From Streptomyces sp. MST-110588 (GTDB lineage: Bacteria; Actinomycetota; Actinomycetes; Streptomycetales; Streptomycetaceae): a DNA stretch of 64,000 bases. Numbering within the stretch: the first letter of the stretch is position 1; the number at the start of each line of letters is the position of its first letter. Where the stretch lies: NCBI RefSeq assembly GCF_022695595.1, contig NZ_CP074380.1, positions 6,578,001-6,642,000 of the forward strand, given 5' to 3'. Of this stretch, positions 16,901 through 24,780 are shown piece after piece. The position numbers and the translations under genes were made by a program. Below the pieces are notes generated by a model. The model did no database searches and was not told the DNA's origin. It worked only from the letters and a program-made list of their open reading frames with translations.

Positions 16901-16923
16901 AGTCTTGCACCGGGGTCTGACAA
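16901..16923 (-). promoter_or_regulatory. PafBC/RecA-NDp-like promoter element before the VOC gene
   Basis: On the minus strand TTGTCAGAC, 8 nt, AAGACT. The box and the 8-nt gap fit the TTGTCRGTG-N8-TANNNT pattern, but the -10 begins with A rather than T, so this is the weaker of the three full-length matches in the window. Confidence 0.35.
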
Positions 16924-17119
16924 CGCCCGCCGGACACCGGGCGCCGGGCCCCGGACCTGGCCGGATACCCGCCCGGAGGCCGGGCCGGAGACGGGCCGGG
17001 ACCGTCGGCCGACGGGCACCTGCGGACGTCCGCAGGCACCTCCGTGCGTCCGCGGGCACCCCCCCGCACCCCCGGCGCGCGAGACCGACGGCCCGGGAAA
17101 ACTGGTTGCAGCCCACCGC

Positions 17120-17156
17120 TAGACTGGTTTCCATGGCAATTCTCCTCGTGCATTAG
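17120..17156 (+). CDS. Leaderless 7-residue leader peptide MAILLVH upstream of the ABC-F gene
   Basis: ATG 17133 opens a 7-codon frame, MAILLVH, closed by TAG at 17154-17156. A clear -10 hexamer TAGACT (17120-17125) ends 7 nt before the ATG, so transcription should start at or next to the A of ATG and the peptide be read from a leaderless mRNA. The ABC-F ATPase gene begins 110 nt after the stop. Short upstream peptides before ABC-F and other ribosome-protection genes commonly act as antibiotic-sensing attenuators. The coordinates given include the -10 element. Role is inference. Confidence 0.6.
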
Positions 17157-17265
17157 ACGGCGCCGGCCCGCCCGTCGCCCGGCCCCACCCTCTTCGGTGG
17201 CGCGCCGCGCACGGTGGTGTTCATCCCGTCCTTCCCGCTGTCCTTACCTGCCCTGGAGTCTTTCC

Positions 17266-18864
17266 GTGATCACCGCCTCCGGCCTTGAGCTGCGCGCCGG
17301 CGCCCGTGTCCTCATCGAGTCCGCGTCCTTCCGTGTCGCCAAGGGCGACCGCATCGGCCTGGTCGGCCGCAACGGCGCGGGCAAGACCACGCTCACCAAG
17401 GTGCTGGCCGGACAGGGTGCCCCCGCCGCCGGGACGGTCACCCGCTCCGGCGACGTCGGCTATCTCCCGCAGGACCCGCGCACCGGTGACCTGGACGTGC
17501 TCGCCCGCGACCGCATCCTCTCCGCCCGCGAGCTGGACAGCGTGCTGCGCAAGATGCGCGAGAACGAGGACCGGATGGCGAACGGCAAGGGCGCCACCCG
17601 TGAGAAGGCGATGAAGAAGTACGAGCGCCTGGAGACGGAGTTCCTGACCAAGGGCGGTTACGCCGCCGAGGCGGAGGCCGCGACCATCGCCGCCAGCCTG
17701 GGCCTGCCCGACCGCATCCTCAACCAGCCTCTCCACACGCTCTCCGGCGGTCAGCGCCGCCGCGTGGAGCTGGCCCGCATCCTCTTCTCGGACTCCGACA
17801 TCCTGCTCCTGGACGAGCCGACCAACCACCTGGACGCCGACTCCATCGCCTGGCTGCGCGACTACCTCAAGACCTACCGCGGCGGCTTCATCGTCATCTC
17901 CCACGACGTCGACCTGGTCGAGACGGTCGTCAACAAGGTCTTCTACCTGGACGCCAACCGCGCCCAGATCGACATCTACAACATGGGCTGGAAGCTCTAC
18001 CAGCAGCAGCGCGAGGCCGACGAGAAGCGCCGCAAGCGCGAGCGTGCCAACGCCGAGAAGAAGGCCGCAGCGCTCAACTCCCAGGCCGACAAGATGCGGG
18101 CCAAGGCCACCAAGACCGTCGCCGCGCAGAACATGGCCCGGCGCGCAGAGCGGCTGCTGGCCGGCCTGGAGGAGGTGCGGGCCGCCGACAAGGTCGCCAA
18201 GCTGCGCTTCCCGGACCCGGCGCCGTGCGGCAAGACCCCGCTCACCGCCGAGGGCCTGTCCAAGTCCTACGGCTCGCTGGAGATCTTCACCGACGTCGAC
18301 CTGGCCATCGACAAGGGTTCGCGGGTGGTCATCCTCGGGCTCAACGGCGCGGGCAAGACGACCCTGCTGCGGCTGCTGGCCGGCGTCGAGAAGCCCGACA
18401 CCGGCGAGGTCCGCCCCGGCCACGGCCTGAAGCTGGGCTACTACGCCCAGGAGCACGAGACGCTGGACCCGGACCGTACGGTCCTGGAGAACATGCGCTC
18501 GGCCGCCCCGGACATGGACCTGGTCGACATCCGCAAGACGCTCGGCTCCTTCCTCTTCTCCGGCGACGACGTCGACAAGCCCGCCGGGGTGCTCTCCGGT
18601 GGCGAGAAGACCCGGCTGGCGCTGGCCACCCTGGTCGTCTCCTCCGCCAACGTGCTGCTGCTGGACGAGCCGACGAACAACCTCGACCCGGCCAGCCGCG
18701 AGGAGATCCTGGGCGCGCTGCACACCTTCACCGGCGCCGTGGTGCTGGTGACGCACGACGAGGGAGCGGTGGACGCCCTCCAGCCGGAGCGCATCATCCT
18801 GCTGCCGGACGGCGTCGAGGACCTGTGGGGCCCGGACTACGCCGACCTTGTGGCGCTGGCCTGA
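17266..18864 (+). CDS. ABC-F family ATP-binding protein (ribosome-associated)
   Basis: 532 aa from GTG 17266 with GGAG upstream. Two ABC domains without membrane segments: Walker A GRNGAGKTT (34-42) and signature LSGGQRRR in the first, GLNGAGKTT and LSGGEKTR in the second, each followed by LLLDEPTN. The inter-domain linker is a long, strongly basic helix pair (KRRKRERANAEKKAAA...), the element that reaches into the ribosome in ABC-F proteins. Members act as translation factors or confer resistance to antibiotics that bind the large subunit. The upstream leader peptide supports a drug-inducible, ribosome-related role. Terminated by the hairpin at 18947-18973. Confidence 0.93.
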   Translation: MITASGLELRAGARVLIESASFRVAKGDRIGLVGRNGAGKTTLTKVLAGQGAPAAGTVTRSGDVGYLPQDPRTGDLDVLARDRILSARELDSVLRKMRENEDRMANGKGATREKAMKKYERLETEFLTKGGYAAEAEAATIAASLGLPDRILNQPLHTLSGGQRRRVELARILFSDSDILLLDEPTNHLDADSIAWLRDYLKTYRGGFIVISHDVDLVETVVNKVFYLDANRAQIDIYNMGWKLYQQQREADEKRRKRERANAEKKAAALNSQADKMRAKATKTVAAQNMARRAERLLAGLEEVRAADKVAKLRFPDPAPCGKTPLTAEGLSKSYGSLEIFTDVDLAIDKGSRVVILGLNGAGKTTLLRLLAGVEKPDTGEVRPGHGLKLGYYAQEHETLDPDRTVLENMRSAAPDMDLVDIRKTLGSFLFSGDDVDKPAGVLSGGEKTRLALATLVVSSANVLLLDEPTNNLDPASREEILGALHTFTGAVVLVTHDEGAVDALQPERIILLPDGVEDLWGPDYADLVALA

Positions 18865-19186
18865 TCAAGGCCGTATGGATCATTCGGCCGAGGCGTGATC
18901 CATCATCTGAGTGAGAACGGCTCGTACACCGGCGAGTCTTCCCGGGAAGGCCGGGCCCCACCGGCCCGGCCTTCACCTGTTCCCTCCCGTACCGCTTGAC
19001 CTGCTGCTTCCCTGTGGCTGTCGCTTCACGGCGGCGTACACCGCAAGCGGAATATCTGATTCCCGGCGTCAATCCGGCGCCCTTGACGGCAAACGATGTC
19101 CTACGGACCTTGCTGAATGGGTGGCCAGGAAGCCCGGGAGGGGTGATCATGAGAGTCCAGAGCGCACTTCCCATGAGGAGGCACGG
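18865..19186. other. Gene-free spacer after the ABC-F gene
   Basis: 322 nt. It holds the ABC-F terminator (18947-18973) and then the untranslated region of the small HTH gene. I see no convincing promoter hexamers and no further gene. Confidence 0.5.
18947..18973. terminator. Terminator after the ABC-F gene
   Basis: AAGGCCGGGCC and its exact complement GGCCCGGCCTT flank a 5-nt loop: an 11-bp GC-rich hairpin about 80 nt past the stop. Confidence 0.85.
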
Positions 19187-19408
19187 GTGGCCGAGACTCT
19201 GAAGAAGGGCAGCCGGGTTACCGGCGCCGCGCGCGAGAAGCTCGCGGCAGACCTGAAGAAGAAGTACGACTCCGGTGCAAGCATCCGGGCGCTGGCCGAA
19301 GAGACCGGCCGCTCCTACGGGTTCGTCCACCGGATGCTCACCGAATCCGGTGTGATCCTGCGGGGACGCGGCGGAGCGACAAGGGGCAAGAAGGCCGCCT
19401 CGGCCTGA
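19187..19408 (+). CDS. Small helix-turn-helix protein
   Basis: 73 aa, GTG 19187 preceded by a strong GAGGAGG site. The central part, KKKYDSGASIRALAEETGRSYGFVHRMLTESGV, is a helix-turn-helix of the resolvase/Trp-repressor-like kind, and both ends are basic (RGRGGATRGKKAAS at the C-terminus), as expected for a DNA-binding protein. Very similar short proteins are conserved in actinobacteria. Target unknown. A terminator follows at 19446. Confidence 0.88.
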   Translation: MAETLKKGSRVTGAAREKLAADLKKKYDSGASIRALAEETGRSYGFVHRMLTESGVILRGRGGATRGKKAASA

Positions 19409-19445
19409 CACGAGGCGTACAGCGCTTCCGGGACAGCCGATGGTG

Positions 19446-19477
19446 CCACCCGGTCGGTCGAGCAGACGACCGGGTGG
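19446..19477. terminator. Terminator after the small HTH gene
   Basis: CCACCCGGTCG and CGACCGGGTGG form an 11-bp stem with a 10-nt loop, followed by TTACTGTTC. Confidence 0.85.
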
Positions 19478-19558
19478 TTACTGTTCAGTCACTTAAGCGC
19501 GTGCGTGCCGGTTCACTCCCGCGCGCACGGGTGTGGTCGGCTGACTCGGAGGCAATCC

Positions 19559-20338
19559 ATGACTCTGCTCGACAAGGACGGTGTGCGGCTCACCGTGGAC
19601 GACGCGATCGCCACGGTGACCCTCGCCAACGCGGCCAAGCGCAACGCGCAGTCGCCCGCCATGTGGCGGGCACTGGCCGAGGCGGGATCGCTGCTGCCGG
19701 GGAACGTACGGGTCGTCGTGGTACGCGGCGAGGGCAAGTCCTTCTCCGCGGGCCTGGACCGCCAGGCGTTCACCCCCGAGGGCTTCGAGGGCGAACCGTC
19801 CTTCCTCGACCTCGCGCGCGGTTCCGACGCGGAACTGGACGCCGCCATCGCCGGCTACCAAGAAGCGTTCACCTGGTGGCGGCGCCCGGACCTGGTGTCG
19901 GTGGCCGCCGTCCAGGGACACGCGATCGGAGCGGGCTTCCAGCTCGCGCTCGCCTGCGACCTGCGGGTGTGCGCGCAGGACGCGCAGTTCGCGATGCGGG
20001 AGACCAGCCTGGGGCTGGTGCCGGACCTGACCGGCACCCACCCGCTGGTCGCGCTGGTGGGCTATGCGCGCGCCCTGGAAATCTGCGTCACCGGGCGTTT
20101 CGTGTACGCGGACGAGGCCGAGCGCACGGGCCTGGCCAACCTCGTGGTGCCGGCCGGTGAACTGGACGGCGCGGTGGCGGACCTGGCGGCGGCGCTCACG
20201 GCCGCGCCGCGCGACGCCGTCATCGAGACCAAGGCCCTGCTGGCGGGCGCGGTCTCTCGACCATACGAGGAGCAGCGCGCCGCGGAACGGGCCGCGCAGG
20301 CACGGCGGCTGCGGGACCTGGCGGGCCTGGGGGAGTAG
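19559..20338 (+). CDS. Enoyl-CoA hydratase/isomerase family protein
   Basis: 259 aa, ATG 19559 after CGGAGG. Crotonase-fold landmarks: oxyanion-hole segments GKSFSAGLDRQAF and VQGHAIGAGFQLALACDLR, and the catalytic-loop region FAMRETSLGLVPDLTGTH, which has the acidic/neutral replacements seen in isomerase-like and other crotonases. It acts on acyl-CoA thioesters in the cytosol; hydratase versus isomerase cannot be decided. After the stop lie 18-bp repeats of the type GTACGGGCGGGAGCAGGC (20341-20395). Confidence 0.92.
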   Translation: MTLLDKDGVRLTVDDAIATVTLANAAKRNAQSPAMWRALAEAGSLLPGNVRVVVVRGEGKSFSAGLDRQAFTPEGFEGEPSFLDLARGSDAELDAAIAGYQEAFTWWRRPDLVSVAAVQGHAIGAGFQLALACDLRVCAQDAQFAMRETSLGLVPDLTGTHPLVALVGYARALEICVTGRFVYADEAERTGLANLVVPAGELDGAVADLAAALTAAPRDAVIETKALLAGAVSRPYEEQRAAERAAQARRLRDLAGLGE

Positions 20339-20439
20339 GCCGTACGGGCGGGAGCAGGCGTACGGGCGGAAGCAGGCGCGTACGGGCGCGGCTCCGGCCC
20401 CGCGGTCGGACGCGGCGGTCGGCGGTGATGCCGTAGCGG

Positions 20440-21213
20440 TCAGGCGGCGTCGACGGCGGTGATCAGCACCGCGACCGTGACCGGTCCGGGGGCCGCGTCC
20501 GCCGCCGCCTGCCGTACGGCCAGCGCCACGTCCAGCGTCCGGCGCCCCGCGCCCGCGGCCACCTGCACCAGCACATGACCCGGCTCCCGGCGTACCGCCT
20601 GTGACGAGCCGCCCAGGACGGGCGCCGGCCTGGAGACACCGGGAACCCGTAGGACCGCACGCGTCACCTCGTCGGCCGGGTCCGCGGCCGGCCCTCCCTC
20701 CGGGCCCGCGCCCGCATCCCCGGCCGTGCGCCCGGCCGGCGGATCGTCCAAAACCTCCCCGGTCCCCGAGGCGGTTCCCCAGGCCCGCACAGCCCCGGCA
20801 GCCCCCGCAGCTTCTCCCTCCTCCAGCAGCGCGGTGACCCGCAGATCCACCGCGGCCACCACCAGCCCCAGCCCGTCGGCCGCCCGCGCCAGCAGGGCCT
20901 CACGGAGCAGTCCGGCGGTGACGGGCACCGGCCGGTCCGGCCCGGCCGAGAAGTCCGCCGTGATGCGCAGCGGCCCCGGCGGCAGCGCGCTGGGCGGCGG
21001 CGGTACGGCCGCTCGCGGCGCCACGTCCGGGTCGGCCAGGGACAGCCGCAGCCGGCCCGGACGGATGCCCGGCAGAGCCCCGGCCGCTTCGCGCAGGGCC
21101 GCGGCGGCTGCCTGTTCGGTGATCCAGGAGCCGTCGCCGGGGCCGCCGAGCGGCAGCACCCGGCCGAGCCCGAGCTGCTGTCGTACGGTCCGTACCAACT
21201 GGTCCGCGTCCAT
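20440..21213 (-). CDS. Asp23-cluster protein annotated elsewhere as nucleopolyhedrovirus P10 family
   Basis: 257 aa, ATG 21213. The N-terminus VRTVRQQLGLGRVLPLGGP followed by DGSWITEQAA is what I remember from Streptomyces proteins carrying the misleading label nucleopolyhedrovirus P10 family and encoded next to Asp23 genes. Two similar halves are visible, each a beta-rich Asp23-like unit: one ending VVAAVDLRVTALLEE, the other HVLVQVAAGAGRRTLDVALAVRQAA with DVALAVR reminiscent of Asp23 proteins. Soluble, cytosolic. Divergent from the Asp23 operon. I infer an Asp23-related accessory protein, not a viral one. Confidence 0.75.
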   Translation of the reverse strand: MDADQLVRTVRQQLGLGRVLPLGGPGDGSWITEQAAAAALREAAGALPGIRPGRLRLSLADPDVAPRAAVPPPPSALPPGPLRITADFSAGPDRPVPVTAGLLREALLARAADGLGLVVAAVDLRVTALLEEGEAAGAAGAVRAWGTASGTGEVLDDPPAGRTAGDAGAGPEGGPAADPADEVTRAVLRVPGVSRPAPVLGGSSQAVRREPGHVLVQVAAGAGRRTLDVALAVRQAAADAAPGPVTVAVLITAVDAA

Positions 21214-21535
21214 CCGGCCGTCACCCCTTTTCCGTACGGTCCTACGGTCTTTCCACCCTGCCGCACTGTCGTCCCCGTGGCAGGCCGATCCCCCCGAACG
21301 CCGTCGCCGGACCCGCTCCCGGCGCATTCCCACCGCACTCCCGGCGGACTCCCAGCGCCTTCCCGGTGCGCTCCCACCGCACTCTTCTCGCGCCCCGGGC
21401 GCGCCGTGGGCGCCCGGCTGCACTCCGCTGCCGCATTCCCGCAGCGGTCCCGGGGAAGCGCACCTAATGTGGGAAACGGAGCCAAGAGTGCTTCTCCCCC
21501 CGGAAAGGGACGATCGGCGAAAGGGGCGATCGGCG

Positions 21536-22030
21536 ATGAGTGAGACCGCGCAGCGCAGCCAGTCGGAGTCCGCCGGCCAGCAGCCGAAGGGCGAGGAACC
21601 ACAGAAGGCGACGGGCGGAAAGCGGGGCGGCGGCGACCCCGCGTCGCGGGGGCGTACGACCATTGCCGACGGCGTCGTGGAGAAGATCGCCGGACTCGCG
21701 GCCCGGGACGTCATGGGGGTGCACGCGATGGGCAGCGGCTTCGCCCGTACGCTCGGCGCCGTCCGCGACCGGGTGCCCGGCGGCGGCAAGTCCGTCACCC
21801 GCGGGGTCAAGGCCGAGGTCGGTGAGGTGCAGACCGCCCTGGACCTGGAGATCGTCGTGGAGTACGGCGTGCCCATCGCGGATGTGGCCGCGGGCGTACG
21901 CGAGAACGTGATCTCCGCCGTCGAGCGGATGACCGGCCTGGAGGTCGTCGAGGTCAACATCGCCGTCAGCGACGTGAAGCTGCCCGATGACGAAGAGGAC
22001 GACGAGAGCGAACAGCCCAGGCTCCAGTAA
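21536..22030 (+). CDS. Asp23/Gls24 family envelope stress protein
   Basis: 164 aa, ATG 21536. After a 45-residue charged leader comes the Asp23 domain: TTIADGVVEKIAGLAARDVMGVHAM, VEVGEVQTALDLEIVVEYG-type central strand and IADVAAGVRENVISAVERMTGLEVVEVNIAV, the family hallmark, then an acidic tail. In Staphylococcus Asp23 is tethered to the membrane by AmaP and counters cell-envelope stress; the same partners are encoded downstream here, so an equivalent complex is likely. First gene of the five-gene plus-strand operon. Confidence 0.93.
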   Translation: MSETAQRSQSESAGQQPKGEEPQKATGGKRGGGDPASRGRTTIADGVVEKIAGLAARDVMGVHAMGSGFARTLGAVRDRVPGGGKSVTRGVKAEVGEVQTALDLEIVVEYGVPIADVAAGVRENVISAVERMTGLEVVEVNIAVSDVKLPDDEEDDESEQPRLQ

Positions 22031-22113
22031 GGCATGAGGGCGCGGTACGGCGTGGAGGTGCGGGACCGCGCGAGCGCGCGGGACCGTCCGGAGCGGTAGC
22101 GAAGGAGGGCGTG

Positions 22114-22311
22114 ATGAACATGGCCGTGGCTGGTCTGTTGGCCGGAATGGCGCTGGGCTTCGCCGGATACTTCGGCGGCTTCGGAGCGTTTTTGCTGGTG
22201 GCGGCGCTCGGCGTCGTCGGTTTCTTCGTCGGGCGGCTCCTGGACGGGGACCTGGAGCCCGGCGAGTTCTTCCGTACGCGCACCGGCGACCGCGACGCCC
22301 GGCGGCGGTGA
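22114..22311 (+). CDS. Small membrane protein of the Asp23 cluster (DUF2273-like)
   Basis: 65 aa. ATG 22114 (a GTG lies one codon earlier) with GAAGGAGG at the right spacing. Two hydrophobic segments joined by a Gly-rich turn (AGYFGGFGAFLLV) and a hydrophilic tail GRLLDGDLEPGEFFR match DUF2273-type proteins that sit between Asp23 genes. Probably a membrane partner of Asp23/AmaP. Confidence 0.85.
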   Translation: MNMAVAGLLAGMALGFAGYFGGFGAFLLVAALGVVGFFVGRLLDGDLEPGEFFRTRTGDRDARRR

Positions 22312-22317
22312 GGCCCG

Positions 22318-22803
22318 GTGGCGACGGTGCTCCCGGCCGCCACGGCCGCCACAGCCGCCAGGGCTCCCGCCGTCGAGGCGGCCGGGCGCGGCGCGACGAG
22401 GATCGCGGACCGGGTCGTGGCGAAGATCGCTGCCCGGGCCGCGCGTGAGGCACTGCGTGCCGCCACCACCGACCCCACCGACGCCCACGCGACGGTGACC
22501 GTACGTCGCCGCGAGGGCCGGCAGGACCTGGGGGAGGCACGGGTACGGGTGGCCCTGGAGCTGTCCTACCCCTGCGACATCGGGGCCCGGTGCGGCGCGG
22601 TACGGCGTCATGTCACCGATCGCGTACGGGCGCTGGCGGGCATGGACGTGCCCGAGGTGGCGGTCGAGGTCGAACGGCTGCGGTCGCCGCGGACGGCGGA
22701 GCGGGCGGGCGGGGGAGGGTGCGATGAGCGACGAGGGCACCGGCCGCCCGGGGGACCCGCGCCGCCCCCTGACCCTGAAGAAAACCCCGGAAACACCCCC
22801 TGA
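22318..22803 (+). CDS. Second Asp23/Gls24-like protein
   Basis: 161 aa, GTG 22318, 6 nt after the previous stop. RIADRVVAKIAARAAREAL and LELSYPCDIGARCGAVRRHVTDRVRALAGMDVPEVAVEVERL follow the Asp23 pattern (helix, strand, then ladder of helices and strand). The last 27 codons overlap the next gene by 80 nt in another frame and read as low-complexity Pro/Gly, so the functional domain probably ends near 22720. A missing base that removed an earlier stop is possible. Confidence 0.8.
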   Translation: MATVLPAATAATAARAPAVEAAGRGATRIADRVVAKIAARAAREALRAATTDPTDAHATVTVRRREGRQDLGEARVRVALELSYPCDIGARCGAVRRHVTDRVRALAGMDVPEVAVEVERLRSPRTAERAGGGGCDERRGHRPPGGPAPPPDPEENPGNTP

Positions 22804-23476
22804 CACCGCCGCTGCATCGCCTGACACCACCGCCTCTGGCACCACTGCCTCTGGCACCACTGCCTCTGGGACCACCGCTTCTGACGCCGCGTCCCCCGGC
22901 GCCGCACCGGACCGCCCCGTGGAGCACTCCGGGCGCTCCGGGCGCTTCTGGGCGGTCCGCAGGGTACCGGCCGCGCTGGTGGCGCTGGTGCTGCTCGGCG
23001 CGGCCGGACTGCTGCTGTACGACGTGGCCGCGGTACGCGCCGACCGCCCGGCCATGGCCTGGCGCAGACGGCTCGCCGAGGAACTGGCGACCCGCCACCT
23101 GGACGACCCGTGGGTGCTGGCCGGCGCGGCCGTGGCCGTCGTCCTCGGCCTGTGGCTGCTGACGCTGGCGCTGACCCCGGGCCTGCGCGCCGTACTGCCG
23201 ATGACGCGCCGGACGCCGGACGTCCGGGGCGCGCTGGACCGTTCGGCGGCGGCGCTGGTGCTGCGCGACCGGGCCATGGAGGTCCCCGGCGTCCAGTCCG
23301 TACGGGTGTCCGTCGGCCGCCGCAGGGCCAGGACCCGGGCCGTCTCGCACTTCCGCCCGCTGGAGGAGGTACGGGGCGACCTGCACACGGCGGTGGAGGA
23401 CGGCCTGGCTCAACTGGGGCTCCAGCGGCGGCTCGCCCTGTCCGTACGGGTACGCCGCTCGGTGAAGAAGGGGTGA
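22724..23476 (+). CDS. DUF6286 membrane protein of the Asp23 cluster
   Basis: 250 aa, ATG 22724 with GGGGGAGGG upstream. A Thr/Ser/Ala-rich N-terminus of about 65 residues contains TASGT pentapeptide repeats. Two membrane segments follow (about 80-105 and 133-155), then a soluble domain DVRGALDRSAAALVLRDRAMEVPGVQSVRVSV related to the Asp23/AmaP type. Fixed position between the second Asp23 gene and amaP in Streptomyces. Likely part of the same membrane-bound stress complex. Confidence 0.82.
   Translation: MSDEGTGRPGDPRRPLTLKKTPETPPDTAAASPDTTASGTTASGTTASGTTASDAASPGAAPDRPVEHSGRSGRFWAVRRVPAALVALVLLGAAGLLLYDVAAVRADRPAMAWRRRLAEELATRHLDDPWVLAGAAVAVVLGLWLLTLALTPGLRAVLPMTRRTPDVRGALDRSAAALVLRDRAMEVPGVQSVRVSVGRRRARTRAVSHFRPLEEVRGDLHTAVEDGLAQLGLQRRLALSVRVRRSVKKG
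22826..22884 (+). repeat. 15-bp tandem repeat encoding TASGT
   Basis: Four near-identical 15-bp units (ACTGCCTCTGGCACC) in the N-terminal part of the DUF6286 gene. Confidence 0.9.
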
Positions 23477-23483
23477 GCACGCG

Positions 23484-24083
23484 ATGCGCAAGGTCCTCAG
23501 AACGGTCAACCGGGTCCTCCTCGCGCTGACCGGGCTGCTGCTCCTGGGCACCGGCGGGCTGGTCCTGCTGGGCGGGCTCGACCTGCCGGGCCGGTGGGGC
23601 TTCGGGCTGCCCGACCGGTGGCCGTGGGCCGGGCCCGGCGAGGTGCTGCTCACCGAAGCGGACCGCCGGCGCTGGACCGGCCACGGCTGGTGGTGGCCGG
23701 TGGTCATCGCCGCGCTGGCCGTCCTGGTCCTGCTCGCCCTGTGGTGGCTGCTCGCCCAGTTCCGGCGCCACCGCGTGCGGGAGGTCCTCATCGACAGCGG
23801 TGACGGCGAGGGCGCGCTGCTGCGCGGCCGGGCCCTGGAGGCCGTGGTGGAGGCGGACTCCCGATCGGTGGAGGGGGTGGAGCGGGCCCACGTCCTGCTG
23901 GCCGGCCGGCGCCGGGAACCCCGTATGCGTATCGGCCTCGCCCTGGCCCCCACGCGGAGCCCGCCACCGTGGTCACCCGCCTCACCGACGAGGCACTCAC
24001 CCGGGCCCGTCACTCGGCCGGCCTGTCCCGTCTCCCGGCCGAGGTCCGGCTGCGCGCGGTCAGGCACCGCGCCGAACGGGTGA
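23484..24083 (+). CDS. amaP: Alkaline shock response membrane anchor AmaP, C-terminus frameshifted
   Basis: About 201 aa when repaired. Two membrane segments (about 10-32 and 70-90) flank a Trp-rich loop; the cytosolic part ALLRGRALEAVVEADSRSVEGVERAHVLLAGRR is the AmaP/Asp23-binding domain. The frame changes at a five-base C run (23947-23951). With one added C the tail becomes VVTRLTDEALTRARHSAGL and ends RAERVS at 24088, a normal AmaP ending, whereas the printed frame gives Pro/Ser-rich nonsense. In Staphylococcus AmaP anchors Asp23 at the membrane. Last gene of the cluster. Confidence 0.82.
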   Translation: MRKVLRTVNRVLLALTGLLLLGTGGLVLLGGLDLPGRWGFGLPDRWPWAGPGEVLLTEADRRRWTGHGWWWPVVIAALAVLVLLALWWLLAQFRRHRVREVLIDSGDGEGALLRGRALEAVVEADSRSVEGVERAHVLLAGRRREPRMRIGLALAPTRSPPPWSPASPTRHSPGPVTRPACPVSRPRSGCARSGTAPNG

Positions 24084-24140
24084 GCTGAACAGGCGAGCTG
24101 AACAGGCGAGCCATACGGGTGAGCTGACACGCCCGCCGGC

Positions 24141-24698
24141 TCACTCGTGGGCCGGTTCCCCCGTCGGGAACAGGATCGTGCTCAGCAGATGGGGCCTGCG
24201 GCCCGGCGCGGGTTTGTTGTGCATCTTGGCCGTGATGGCGCCGACGAGGTCACCGATCAGTTCGGCGAGTTCCGCCTCGTCGAGCCAGAGCGGGAACTGC
24301 CGGTAGGAGACCGAGTCGGCGGACGGGTCCGCGTGATCCCGGTCGAGGTAGGCGTTGAACTCCGTGAGCAGGGCGGCCATGGCTGCCGCGAACCCCTGGC
24401 GATGCTCGCTCAGGGTCATCGACGCGGCCGTCTCCCGGTCGATCACCGTCCGCGCCCGGTGCAGCCGGTAGCGGCGTTCGACCGCGCCGTGCACCCGCTG
24501 TTCGTCCTCGACCTCCAGCACTCCCGCCTCCGCGAGCAGGCCCACGTGCCGGTACACGGTCGTCTTGGGGACATCGGGGAGGTGCACGCACAGCTCGGAC
24601 GTCGTACGGGTCCGGTCGCCGGACATGGCGTGCACGATGCGCAGCCGTACGGGGTGCAGCAGCAGGTCAAGAGTGTCCATCCCCGCACGGTCCCACAT
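24141..24698 (-). CDS. ArsR-like winged-helix transcriptional regulator
   Basis: 185 aa from ATG 24698; ATG 24680 is also possible. MDTLDLLLHPVRLRIVHAMSGD, TTSELCVHLPDVPKTTVYRHVGLLAEAGVLEVEDE form a winged helix-turn-helix of the ArsR/PadR-like superfamily (HTH_20 type), followed by a helical effector domain ending in QFPLWLDEAELAELIGDLVGAI. Divergent from the erythromycin-esterase gene, with a 16-bp palindrome between them, so autoregulation and control of the esterase are likely. Confidence 0.88.
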   Translation of the reverse strand: MWDRAGMDTLDLLLHPVRLRIVHAMSGDRTRTTSELCVHLPDVPKTTVYRHVGLLAEAGVLEVEDEQRVHGAVERRYRLHRARTVIDRETAASMTLSEHRQGFAAAMAALLTEFNAYLDRDHADPSADSVSYRQFPLWLDEAELAELIGDLVGAITAKMHNKPAPGRRPHLLSTILFPTGEPAHE

Positions 24699-24707
24699 CT
24701 GGTACCG

Positions 24708-24723
24708 TTCCCAAAAATGGGAA
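24708..24723. promoter_or_regulatory. 16-bp palindromic operator between regulator and esterase genes
   Basis: TTCCCAAAAATGGGAA: six-base arms TTCCCA and TGGGAA around AAAA, symmetric and AT-rich at the centre in otherwise GC-rich DNA. It is about 10 bp from the regulator start and 57 bp from the esterase start. Confidence 0.65.
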
Positions 24724-24780
24724 TGCAGCCCGGGTTTCCGGAGCCGGGCCGTCTTCTCCTGAATCGCGAGGGAGCCACCA

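Noticed and set aside
21214..23388. Minus-strand frame antisense to the Asp23 operon, continuous with the P10-labelled gene
   Set aside because: Low-complexity Ser/Arg/Pro translation; the Asp23 genes on the other strand have domains and ribosome sites.
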